Part shown: positions 37,586 to 45,028 of the stretch, piece after piece | Layout of the letters: each line of letters starts with the position of its first letter | How positions within the stretch are numbered: position 1 is the first letter of the stretch | Assembly: GCF_001695855.1 (NCBI RefSeq) | Contig: NZ_MBSS01000012.1 | Span: forward strand, 62,001 to 126,000 | Source of the DNA: Ensifer sp. LC163 | Lineage (GTDB): Bacteria > Pseudomonadota > Alphaproteobacteria > Rhizobiales > Rhizobiaceae | DNA length: 64,000 nucleotides | Direction: 5' to 3' | Program-made: the position numbers and the translations under genes | Notes under the pieces: generated by a model | The model's input: the letters and a program-made list of their open reading frames with translations, nothing else | What the model was told of the DNA's origin: nothing | The model's database searches: none

Positions 37586-38443
37586 TCAGGCCGATCCGGC
37601 CCGGCTCACTTCAATCCGTTCCTTGTTATGGCCTTCCCGCTTGCCAACCTTCAGATCGATCGATGCCTTGACCGGCAAATGATCGGAAGCGACGCGGGCC
37701 AAAGGGGAATCGTGCACGGCCACCGACGTGACCAGGCTGTGCGGATTGCCGAGAACGCGGTCGAGCGGCAACAGCGGAAAGCGGGAGGGAAAGCTCGCGA
37801 CGGTCGCATGCGACGGATCGAAGATCGGGCTGAGGAAGGACAGGGACGATCGTTTGCCCATGCGCCATTCGTTGAGATCGCCGATTAGCAAAGTCGGCCT
37901 TCCGCCCGCGTCGGATGCCGCCTCGATGATCGCCTCGGCCTGCTGGGCGCGGGAATGGCGCAGCAGCCCCAGATGGGCCGCGATTACCCGCAACGGCCCC
38001 ATCTTGAGGTCCAGATCGACAACAAGCGCGCCGCGCGGCTCGACGCCCGGCAGCCTCAGTTGCTGGACATCAGAAACGGCCCCCTCGCGCAGAAGGAGAA
38101 CATTGCCGTGCCAGCCATGGCCCTTGGTGGAGAAGCCCGAGATCGGGACGGATACGAGATGCGCTTCACGCCGCAGGTGTTCCAGGTCAAGGAGCCCTGC
38201 CCGCTCGCCGAACCGCTGGTCGGCCTCCTGAAGGGCGACGATATCGGCGCCGAGCTCGCCGATCACCTGGGCTGTACGGCCTGGATCGAAGCGGCCATCG
38301 GTGCCGACGCATTTGTGGATGTTGTAGGAAGCGATGACGATATCGCCGCGGCTGACCGCCGCCTCCCGGCTGACGACTGTGGGTCGGCGCTTGCGGATTG
38401 CCGCCACGATGCCCGCCGATAGACTGCTCTGGTTTTTTGCCAT
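37586..38443 (-). CDS. Endonuclease/exonuclease/phosphatase family protein
   Basis: A 285-residue protein of the EEP fold. Visible motifs are IASYNIHKCVG, the metal ligand in VALQEADQRFG, GDLNEW and the terminal SDHLPVKASI. The ATG at 38443 has a good AGGGAG Shine-Dalgarno; upstream codons in the same frame are not conserved. It is co-directional with the phospholipase D gene and probably in one operon with it, so membrane-lipid metabolism is more likely than DNA repair. Confidence 0.88.
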   Translation of the reverse strand: MAKNQSSLSAGIVAAIRKRRPTVVSREAAVSRGDIVIASYNIHKCVGTDGRFDPGRTAQVIGELGADIVALQEADQRFGERAGLLDLEHLRREAHLVSVPISGFSTKGHGWHGNVLLLREGAVSDVQQLRLPGVEPRGALVVDLDLKMGPLRVIAAHLGLLRHSRAQQAEAIIEAASDAGGRPTLLIGDLNEWRMGKRSSLSFLSPIFDPSHATVASFPSRFPLLPLDRVLGNPHSLVTSVAVHDSPLARVASDHLPVKASIDLKVGKREGHNKERIEVSRAGSA

Positions 38444-38653
38444 GCCGCTCCCTGCTTGCTGCCGCATCATGCGCAAATAGGTCGCCGGACGCCACTGAAA
38501 AAGGTTTCGGACAGAAAGTTGTTCCGCTTGAAATGACGGGAGCGGCATTTCTTGAGGCTCGACACGGGCACTTTTGCGCTCGGGCATCGTGTGGCCAGCG
38601 CCGCTCCAAGACGAGCCAACCGCCGCGAATTTCCAACTGTTTCAGGCTAGCAC

Positions 38654-38681
38654 GCGATGGCGGGCAGCAGCCCGCCATCGC
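38654..38681. repeat. 11-bp perfect hairpin
   Basis: GCGATGGCGGG (38654-38664) pairs with CCCGCCATCGC (38671-38681) around a 6-nt loop. There is no T run. It lies 11 bp beyond the stop of the glyoxalase remnant and may be that gene's old terminator or a 3'-end stabiliser. Confidence 0.6.
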
Positions 38682-38692
38682 ACGCGCAATCG

Positions 38693-38785
38693 TCAATCCG
38701 CCGGGCCGGCAAACAGGATCAGATTGCCGTCGGGATCAAGGACGATGAAGTTCCGTGCACCCCACGGCTCGGTGCGCAAGGGATC
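38693..38785 (-). pseudogene. C-terminal remnant of a VOC/glyoxalase-family gene
   Basis: The minus-strand frame ends with PWGARNFIVLDPDGNLILFA, which is the characteristic last strand of vicinal-oxygen-chelate (glyoxalase/bleomycin-resistance) proteins. The sequence before it in the same frame has no VOC character. No intact gene exists in the 520 bp between the EEP gene and the P450, so this looks like a truncated leftover. Confidence 0.6.
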
Positions 38786-38966
38786 AGGACATTGACTGGC
38801 GGAGAGCCATGTTGTCAACGCGCTGACACGCAACCCGAACGCCTGTTGCGACAACCGCATGGCCGGGCTGTTGATCGGCCAGCCCTGCACGACTTGCGCC
38901 CTTGCGGGCGGAAGCCCGACGCCCTTAGAAATAGCTGTCTTAACCGCTTTGCGAAGAGCCAGCACC

Positions 38967-40214
38967 ATGCCGCCCAAGCCCGCCATCACCATCGACAGTG
39001 CCGAGCGGCGCGTTTCGATCGACGTGCACAACCCGGATTTCTATCGTTCGCCATCGTCGGCCTACGCAGAGATTCACGCTCACTGCCCGGCATTTTACTG
39101 GAGCGAGCGCGAGCAATGGTATTTTGCGGGCTATGATCAGGTGAATGCGTTGCTGCGCGACCGGCGTTTTGGCCGGCAGATCCTGCACGTGGCGACCCGC
39201 GAAGAACTCGGCATGCCGGCACCGAAGCCGCATCTGAAGGATTTCGACGCACTCGAGGAGCATTCGCTGCTGGAGCTCGAACCGCCGGCCCACACCAGGC
39301 TTCGCACCCTCGTCAACCGCGCCTTCGTCTCAAGGCAGATCGAACAGTTGCGGCCGGACATCGAACGTCTGTCGCACACAGTGATCGACGGTTTCGAGCG
39401 CAATGGTGAAGTCGAATTGCTGAAAACCTATGCCGAAACGATCCCAGTCACCATCATCGCCCGCATGCTCGGCATTCCCGTCGAAGCCGCGCCGGACCTT
39501 CTCGACTGGTCGCATCGCATGGTGCGAATGTACGTCTTCAATCCAAGCCACGAGACCGAACTCGACGCCAACCAGGCATCCGTCGACTTCGCCGACTACC
39601 TGAAGACGATCATCGCCGAGAAGCGCCTTAGGCCGGCTGACGATCTGCTGACGCACATGATCACGTCGGAGAAGGACGGAGAGCGATTGTCAGAGGCAGA
39701 GCTTGCCTCCACGGCCGCCCTGCTTCTCAACGCCGGCCACGAGGCGACCGTGCATCAGATCGGCAATGCGGTGCGAACGATCCTGCAGTCGGGCCACGCG
39801 CCTGGAGATCTGTTCGCAACCGAGGCGACGACCGAACTTGCGATCGAGGAATGTCTGAGATTTGCGGCACCGCTGCATATCTTTCAGCGGTACGCGCTGT
39901 CGGATATAGAGCTCGAGGAAGGGATCACGCTTCGCAAGGGCGACAAGATCGGCTTGCTCCTTGGCGCTGCCAATGTCGATCCCCGAAAGTTCAGCGACCC
40001 TTACCGCTTCAAGCCCGCGCGCGACGAAGGCGCCAACGTCTCGTTCGGTGCTGGCCTGCACTTCTGCATCGGGGCGCCGCTCGCCCGGCTCGAACTCAAG
40101 CTGTCGCTGCCGATCCTGTTTCAGCGCCTGCCCGGCATGCGGCTGAAACAACAGCCGGAGGTCAAGGACAGTTTCCATTTCCATGGACTGGAGCGGCTGG
40201 ACCTCGTTTGGTGA
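38967..40214 (+). CDS. Cytochrome P450
   Basis: A 415-residue soluble bacterial P450. The heme-binding loop FGAGLHFCIGAPLARLEL with its cysteine is near residue 360, and the ExxR is EECLRF. The I-helix LLNAGHEATVHQIGNAV carries Ala-Gly-His-Glu-Ala-Thr where the usual (A/G)GxxT is shifted. The ATG of MPPKPAITID is preferred; the open frame extends 36 codons upstream into the intergenic region. No ferredoxin or reductase gene is adjacent, and the substrate is unknown. Confidence 0.92.
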   Translation: MPPKPAITIDSAERRVSIDVHNPDFYRSPSSAYAEIHAHCPAFYWSEREQWYFAGYDQVNALLRDRRFGRQILHVATREELGMPAPKPHLKDFDALEEHSLLELEPPAHTRLRTLVNRAFVSRQIEQLRPDIERLSHTVIDGFERNGEVELLKTYAETIPVTIIARMLGIPVEAAPDLLDWSHRMVRMYVFNPSHETELDANQASVDFADYLKTIIAEKRLRPADDLLTHMITSEKDGERLSEAELASTAALLLNAGHEATVHQIGNAVRTILQSGHAPGDLFATEATTELAIEECLRFAAPLHIFQRYALSDIELEEGITLRKGDKIGLLLGAANVDPRKFSDPYRFKPARDEGANVSFGAGLHFCIGAPLARLELKLSLPILFQRLPGMRLKQQPEVKDSFHFHGLERLDLVW

Positions 40215-40240
40215 CGGCGCGCTCTGCCCGGTTTGCGCAA

Positions 40241-40273
40241 AGCAAAACGGCTTCGACGCCACCGCCGAAGCCG
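40241..40273 (-). terminator. Probable terminator of the SDR gene
   Basis: On the minus strand CGGCTTCG (40266-40273) and CGAAGCCG (40248-40255) form an 8-bp stem followed by TTTTGCTTTG. It lies between the convergent P450 and SDR genes. Confidence 0.6.
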
Positions 40274-40309
40274 CTTGATCCCAGTTGTGGAGGAGCGCGC
40301 GCCTGAGCC

Positions 40310-41128
40310 TCAGACGGCGGCCGCCGCCCGTTCGATACCGTAGCGAGCCGCCGGTCTGTCATGCGAAAGATTGGGCGCCAGCACGAGGCGCGCCGTGGTG
40401 AAGGCTTCCCAGTCGGCAGCGTCGGGCAGTGATGGGATGGTGACCAGTTCTCCCCGGTCGAAACCGGCAAGTGCCGCATCGACGAGATCGGTGGCGTCCA
40501 TCACCATCGACGGATCGAGCCGGTCGATCGAGCCGCCGGCCCGATCGAAGATTTCGGTGCGGGTCAGCCCGGGCAGCACCGCCTGGACCTTGACGCCCTT
40601 GCCCGCCGCTTCCGTGTTGATCGACTGGGTCAGGTTGAGCACGAACGCCTTGGTGGCGTTGTATGTGCCGTGGAACCGCTCGGGCACCAGCGCCACGACA
40701 GAGGCGATGTTGATGATCGATCCCTTACCGCGGGCTGCGAATGTCTGGGCGGCGGCGATCGCCAGCCGGTTCACCGCGACGACGTTAAGATCGATCATGG
40801 CTTCGAGGTAATCCAGGTCATCGGCGAGCAGCGGCCCCTTCGGGCCGATCCCGGCATTGTTGACGAGGAGTTCAATCGCCGCGTCTTCACGCAGGCGCTT
40901 CTCAACGCTCCTAACGTCATCCCGCAGCGTCAAGTCCGCCTTCAGCACATCGACGGCGACGTCATATTGCGCCGACAGCTTGGCAGCGAGGTCGGAAAGA
41001 CGCTTTTCGTCGCGCGCCACCAGAACCAGGTCATGGCCGCGTTGCGCCAACCGGTCCGCATAGGTCGCGCCGATGCCCGAAGAAGCGCCCGTCACCAGCG
41101 CCTTACCCTTTTTCTCCACTGCACTCAT
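40310..41128 (-). CDS. Short-chain dehydrogenase/reductase
   Basis: A 272-residue classical SDR. The NAD(P)-binding TGASSGIG is at 13-20, NNAG follows near 90, and the catalytic Ser (INIASVVAL) and YxxxK (YNATK) are near 150-165. It is divergently transcribed from a MarR-type regulator with a palindromic operator between them, so it is probably the regulated target. The substrate is unknown. Confidence 0.92.
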   Translation of the reverse strand: MSAVEKKGKALVTGASSGIGATYADRLAQRGHDLVLVARDEKRLSDLAAKLSAQYDVAVDVLKADLTLRDDVRSVEKRLREDAAIELLVNNAGIGPKGPLLADDLDYLEAMIDLNVVAVNRLAIAAAQTFAARGKGSIINIASVVALVPERFHGTYNATKAFVLNLTQSINTEAAGKGVKVQAVLPGLTRTEIFDRAGGSIDRLDPSMVMDATDLVDAALAGFDRGELVTIPSLPDAADWEAFTTARLVLAPNLSHDRPAARYGIERAAAAV

Positions 41129-41154
41129 TGTCGGTTTCCTTGTTCCGATTTCAA

Positions 41155-41176
41155 TTTAGTGGTATATGCCACTAAA
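41155..41176. promoter_or_regulatory. Operator-like palindrome between SDR and marR
   Basis: TTTAGTGG-N6-CCACTAAA, with perfect 8-bp arms at 41155-41162 and 41169-41176, in the 126-bp divergent promoter region. The size and symmetry fit a MarR dimer site that could repress both genes. Confidence 0.75.
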
Positions 41177-41254
41177 TATACAGCAAACTGGACGCTGCGC
41201 AAGAGTGGCGCTACCAAAGTCGAAAACGGGTGCCGCAGCCCGACGGAGGAAACG

Positions 41255-41743
41255 ATGGACGACACACCGAAGGGCATCTGGGACTTCTGCACCAACAGCG
41301 CGCTGAAACGCGCCTCGCGCCAATTGGGACAGCTCTATGAGGATGTGCTCGCGCCGAGCGGATTGCGCGGAACGCAGTACTCATTGCTGAGTCAGATCGC
41401 CCACAGCAAAAATGCGTCGCTGCGTACACTCGCGGATCTGCTGGTTATGGATCTATCGGCACTGGGCCACACGCTGAAACCGCTGATCCGCGACGGTTAC
41501 GTCGAGCTCGTGCCCGACGCGTCTGACCGGCGGGTGAAGCGCGTTCAGCTGACGCCGTTCGGCGTCAAGAAACAGCAGGAGACGACGGATCTTTGGCGCA
41601 AGGCGCAGGCGCGCTTCGAAAATGCCCTCGGCAAACAGGAAGCCGAAGCGCTGCGGCGGGCGCTGAACGGGATCTCGGAAGCCGCGTTCGCCGAAGCGTT
41701 CACACGGGCGCCGGACGGCAGCGAGCCGGGCGCAACCGGATAA
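41255..41743 (+). CDS. MarR-family transcriptional regulator
   Basis: A 162-residue winged-helix regulator. The segments LAPSGLRGTQYSLLSQIAHS, TLADLLVMDLSALGHTLKPL (recognition helix) and the wing DASDRRVKRVQLTPFG are typical. The ATG is preceded by GGAGGAAACG, an excellent ribosome-binding site. The divergent SDR gene and the palindrome at 41155-41176 suggest local autoregulation with a small organic inducer. Confidence 0.92.
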   Translation: MDDTPKGIWDFCTNSALKRASRQLGQLYEDVLAPSGLRGTQYSLLSQIAHSKNASLRTLADLLVMDLSALGHTLKPLIRDGYVELVPDASDRRVKRVQLTPFGVKKQQETTDLWRKAQARFENALGKQEAEALRRALNGISEAAFAEAFTRAPDGSEPGATG

Positions 41744-41751
41744 CGGGTCGA

Positions 41752-42096
41752 TCAGAGACGGATGACGTAATCCTTGCGGGTTGTCTCGATGACCTCCCAC
41801 GTTCCCTTGAAGCCGGGCCTGATGACCATGCTGTCGCCGGCGCGCAGATGCACCGCTGCGCCGCCGTCTTCAGTGACGACCGAGTAGCCGGACAGAATAT
41901 GGAAGTACTCCCATTCGTCATAGACGATCCGCCATTTGCCCGGCGTGGATTCCCAGACGCCGGCATAAAGCCCGCCATCGGCCTCCTCGACGTTCCAGGT
42001 GCGGAACCGGGGCGTGCCCGCGATCAGCCGATCGACCGCGGGTTCGCCGAGTTCGGGCTCGAACGCCGACAGGTCGAATTTCTGCATCTTCACCAT
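41752..42096 (-). CDS. Cupin-domain protein (EutQ-like cupin_3)
   Basis: A 114-residue cupin. WEYFHILSGYSVVTEDGG and AGDSMVIRPGFKGTWEVIET fit the cupin_3 (DUF861) group found in small metabolite-binding proteins. It is convergent with the marR gene at its 3' end (8 bp apart). Function is unknown. Confidence 0.85.
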   Translation of the reverse strand: MVKMQKFDLSAFEPELGEPAVDRLIAGTPRFRTWNVEEADGGLYAGVWESTPGKWRIVYDEWEYFHILSGYSVVTEDGGAAVHLRAGDSMVIRPGFKGTWEVIETTRKDYVIRL

Positions 42097-42449
42097 AGGT
42101 CACAGCTCCGAAGGAGACGGGATTAAGTACCCATCATTTGGATGTCCTAACTACGTGTATTACTTTGGCAGGCCAAGTTGGCACCGACCCGTTTTCGGCG
42201 GCCTGGACCTTCTGATCGAGGATCGCTTTCCCAGATGAACACGGTCGCGACACGGCAGACAATGTGATAGCTTGATAAACCTCTTCGTCCGTCATCACAT
42301 TCCGGTTCGGCTTGAATTGATGGAGCGTCGCTTCTGGCGGCTTCCGAAAGGCGATCTTCTCCATCTCTCAGTAAACTACGGTATTTTACTCTGGCTGCGC
42401 CGATACCGGTACTATCCTCGGGCGGTCGTTTTCGCAAGGGAGTGGAGAC
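42097..42449. other. Intergenic region before the 156-aa hypothetical gene
   Basis: About 350 bp. A minus-strand open frame of 76 codons (42134-42364, starting MEKIAFRKPPEATL) has a weak GAGAG upstream but no recognisable family, and I do not call it. Base composition here is lower in GC than in the flanking core genes, the first sign of the accessory block that follows. Confidence 0.45.
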
Positions 42450-42920
42450 ATGAGCGAAATAAAACAGCCAGGCCCCAACACCCCGGTTCCAAGTGCTGCA
42501 GATTTGCGAAAAGCCCTGTTAGAAAAGCAATTGGCCTCGATGGATCGTGAAGACGCGATCAGGTCGCGGCAGCGGGAGGAGCGCGCCAAGTTCGCCGATG
42601 AATTCTTCAAGTCGCACGTCAGCGACGAAGAGCGGGCAATTATCCGCAAGGTCGTGATGAGAGCGGTTTCCGACGGGAAGATGGAGGCGCTTGTATACAG
42701 TTTCCCATCGGATTTCTGCACAGATAGCGGGCGCGCGATCAACAACAGCCAACCGGATTGGCCCGAGACGCTGCAAGGCAAGGCCAAGGAGCTTTACGAC
42801 CGCTTCAAACTGGTGGCGCAGCCACAGGGCTACCGACTGAAAGCGATGGTTATCAGTTTTCCCGGCGGCGTACCGGGTGATATCGGCTTCATCCTGAACT
42901 GGGAGCAGCCGATCGCCTAG
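42450..42920 (+). CDS. Hypothetical protein, 156 residues
   Basis: A soluble protein with a charged helical N-terminal half (LRKALLEKQLASMDREDAIR and a following Arg/Glu-rich stretch). A C-terminal alpha/beta part (ALVYSFPSDFCTDSGRAINN, GYRLKAMVISFPGGVPGDIG) looks like a small folded domain. It starts MSEIKQPGPN with a GGAG sequence about 9 bp upstream. I do not recognise the family. It is followed by the AI-2E transporter on the same strand. Confidence 0.75.
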   Translation: MSEIKQPGPNTPVPSAADLRKALLEKQLASMDREDAIRSRQREERAKFADEFFKSHVSDEERAIIRKVVMRAVSDGKMEALVYSFPSDFCTDSGRAINNSQPDWPETLQGKAKELYDRFKLVAQPQGYRLKAMVISFPGGVPGDIGFILNWEQPIA

Positions 42921-43016
42921 CGCAACGCACAGTGATGGCAGCTGCAGCGCGCAGTCCGACCATCAGCGCTGCGGTCGATTTCTGTTCGTGCATGAAAAGC
43001 CGCTGGGAGCGCGAGC

Positions 43017-44138
43017 ATGGACGAGAACCGAACTCGCAATGACGAGGGCATCGATACTGCGAAAGGTACACTCCCAGCGATCGAGACACGGATCACCGAT
43101 TTTGTCAGGCTGGGCATCGTTGGGTTGTTTGCCTATTGGTCGCTCACGCTCGTAGCGCCGTTTGCCATTATAGCAATCTGGGCCGCCATTCTAACTGTCG
43201 CACTCTATCCCGCCTATGCGCGGCTCCGTCTCATGTTGGGCGGTCGCGGCCGGCTTGCAGCGCTCACTATTACCCTGTTCAATCTCGGCATAATCATCGG
43301 CCCGTTGGCCGCCATTATCTTCGGCTCGGCGGAAGCGGCACAGGCGCTTTTCACGAAGTTCAAAGACGGCGGCATCGCCGTCCCGCTTCCTGCCGAAAGC
43401 GTGCGCCACTGGCCGCTGGTTGGCGAACGTCTCTACGCAAACTGGGTGCTTGCCTCCAGCAACCTCGACGCCCTGATCAAACAACTCGAGCCGTCCCTTC
43501 TGCATGTCGGCAGTTCTGCGGTCGGCATCATTGCCAGCATAGGTGTCGGGCTGCTGGGCTTCGTGGCGTCGGTGATCGTAGCCGGTTTTCTGTTTAGGCC
43601 TGGGCCCCGCATCGCCAATGTTATCATGACGTTTGCAGACCGGATCGCCGGCCAAAGGGGTCTCGGCTTCATCAAGATGACAACCTCGACAATCCGAAAC
43701 GTGGCGAGAGGCGTCATCGGCGTTGCTCTAATTCAAACATTTCTCTGCGCGATTGTGCTTCACATATTCGCCGTGCCGTTGCCCGGCCTGATCGCCTTTG
43801 CAGTCCTCATCCTCTGTATCGTTCAAATCGGTCCGGCGCCCGTATTGCTGCCGCTGGCGATTTGGGGTTGGTCTACGCTTGACGTGGGCACCGCGCTCGC
43901 GTTTACGCTTTTGCTCGTCCCCATCGGATTGATCGACAACATCATGAAGCCAATTCTGGTCGCCCGTGGTCTCTCGACACCGATGCTCGTTATCCTCATC
44001 GGCGTGCTTGGCGGCACACTGTCATATGGCCTCATAGGCCTGTTCCTGGGCCCGATCGTACTGAGTGTCTTCTACGATCTGCTACTCGTCTGGTTGCGAG
44101 CCGGAAGCGAGACGCAGCAACAAGGGCCCACGGCCTGA
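43017..44138 (+). CDS. AI-2E family transporter (PerM/TqsA-like)
   Basis: A 373-residue polytopic inner-membrane protein. Two helices near the N-terminus (FVRLGIVGLFAYWSLTLVAP) precede an amphipathic region and a C-terminal block with VPIGLIDNIMKPILVARGLS and LIGVLGGTLSYGLIGLFLGP, the conserved signature of PF01594. Members export small molecules, autoinducer-2 or Na+/H+; the substrate here is unknown. A GGGAGC Shine-Dalgarno lies before the ATG. Confidence 0.9.
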   Translation: MDENRTRNDEGIDTAKGTLPAIETRITDFVRLGIVGLFAYWSLTLVAPFAIIAIWAAILTVALYPAYARLRLMLGGRGRLAALTITLFNLGIIIGPLAAIIFGSAEAAQALFTKFKDGGIAVPLPAESVRHWPLVGERLYANWVLASSNLDALIKQLEPSLLHVGSSAVGIIASIGVGLLGFVASVIVAGFLFRPGPRIANVIMTFADRIAGQRGLGFIKMTTSTIRNVARGVIGVALIQTFLCAIVLHIFAVPLPGLIAFAVLILCIVQIGPAPVLLPLAIWGWSTLDVGTALAFTLLLVPIGLIDNIMKPILVARGLSTPMLVILIGVLGGTLSYGLIGLFLGPIVLSVFYDLLLVWLRAGSETQQQGPTA

Positions 44139-44192
44139 TCCCGCGCGCTCCTTCAGAGGTGGCGCGGACGGGAAGTCCCACCCCCCAAGGGC

Positions 44193-45026
44193 TCACTGGC
44201 GCGTGTCAAATACGTCGGGCACGTAATTGCGTGGCGTCGTGTCGTCGACCCATCCGTCAGGTCTTTTCTGCCGTTTCCCCAGATCCGGTTTCTGGAATTT
44301 GACCTTCTCGTAGGGAATCGACTTCAGAATATGGGTGATGCAGTTGATCCGCGCGCTCTTCTTGTTGTCCGACGGAACCATCCACCAGGGCGCGTGCTGG
44401 CTATCCGTCATTCGGATCATGTCATCGTATGCCCGCGTGTAGTCCCACCACCGCTGATAGGATTCAACATCCATCGGGCTCAGTTTCCATTGACGCAACG
44501 GGTCTTCAATCCGGCGGCGAAAACGACGCTCCTGCTCGTCCTCGCTAACGGTCAGAAAATACTTGAGTAAGGTCACGCCACTTTCGACAATCGCGGCCTC
44601 GAAACGCGAGGCGAGCTCGAGGAACCGGCGCGCCTGCTTGTCGGTGCAAAACCCCATGACGCGCTCGACGCCCGGCCTGTTGTACCAGCTGCGATCCAGG
44701 ATGAGGACTTCACCCGCAGCCGGCAGCAGTGTGATATAGCGCTGGATGTATATCTGGGTCTTCTCGCGATCGGTCGGCGCCGGCAATGCGACGACGCGAA
44801 AGACGCGGGGACTGACGCGCTCGGTGAGACGCCTGATGACGCCACCCTTGCCGGCCGCATCGCGTCCCTCGAAGATGATCACCACCCGCGCGCCCGACTT
44901 TTTTACCCAGGCTTGCAGATGCGCGAGCTCGACCTGCAGCCGCTGCATTTCCTTTTCATAGCGCGCCGTATTCTGTTTCTTGCTTTCACCATTTTGGTTC
45001 ATCGCCTTATCGGCCTTCTTATCCAT
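44193..45026 (-). CDS. ppk2: Polyphosphate kinase 2
   Basis: A 277-residue single-domain PPK2 that transfers phosphate between polyphosphate and nucleotides. It has the Walker A EGRDAAGKGG near residue 55, the lid-type VSPRVFRVVALPAPTDRE and the DRSWYNRPGVERVMGF motif. It is immediately downstream of the SulP gene; the SulP stop overlaps an ATG at 45032, but the AGGAGG Shine-Dalgarno is better spaced for the ATG at 45026. The two genes are translationally coupled, which links polyphosphate metabolism with anion transport. Confidence 0.93.
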   Translation of the reverse strand: MDKKADKAMNQNGESKKQNTARYEKEMQRLQVELAHLQAWVKKSGARVVIIFEGRDAAGKGGVIRRLTERVSPRVFRVVALPAPTDREKTQIYIQRYITLLPAAGEVLILDRSWYNRPGVERVMGFCTDKQARRFLELASRFEAAIVESGVTLLKYFLTVSEDEQERRFRRRIEDPLRQWKLSPMDVESYQRWWDYTRAYDDMIRMTDSQHAPWWMVPSDNKKSARINCITHILKSIPYEKVKFQKPDLGKRQKRPDGWVDDTTPRNYVPDVFDTRQ

Positions 45027-45028
45027 TT

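Larger units (their letters stand above)
38444..38966. other. Divergent intergenic region between the EEP gene and P450
   Basis: About 520 bp holding the glyoxalase remnant and the hairpin listed separately. Apart from these I see only the presumed divergent promoters, which I could not define. Confidence 0.5.

Noticed and set aside
42134-42364. 76-codon minus-strand frame (MEKIAFRKPP...)
   Set aside because: Weak start context and no similarity I can recognise; kept only as a note in the gap entry.
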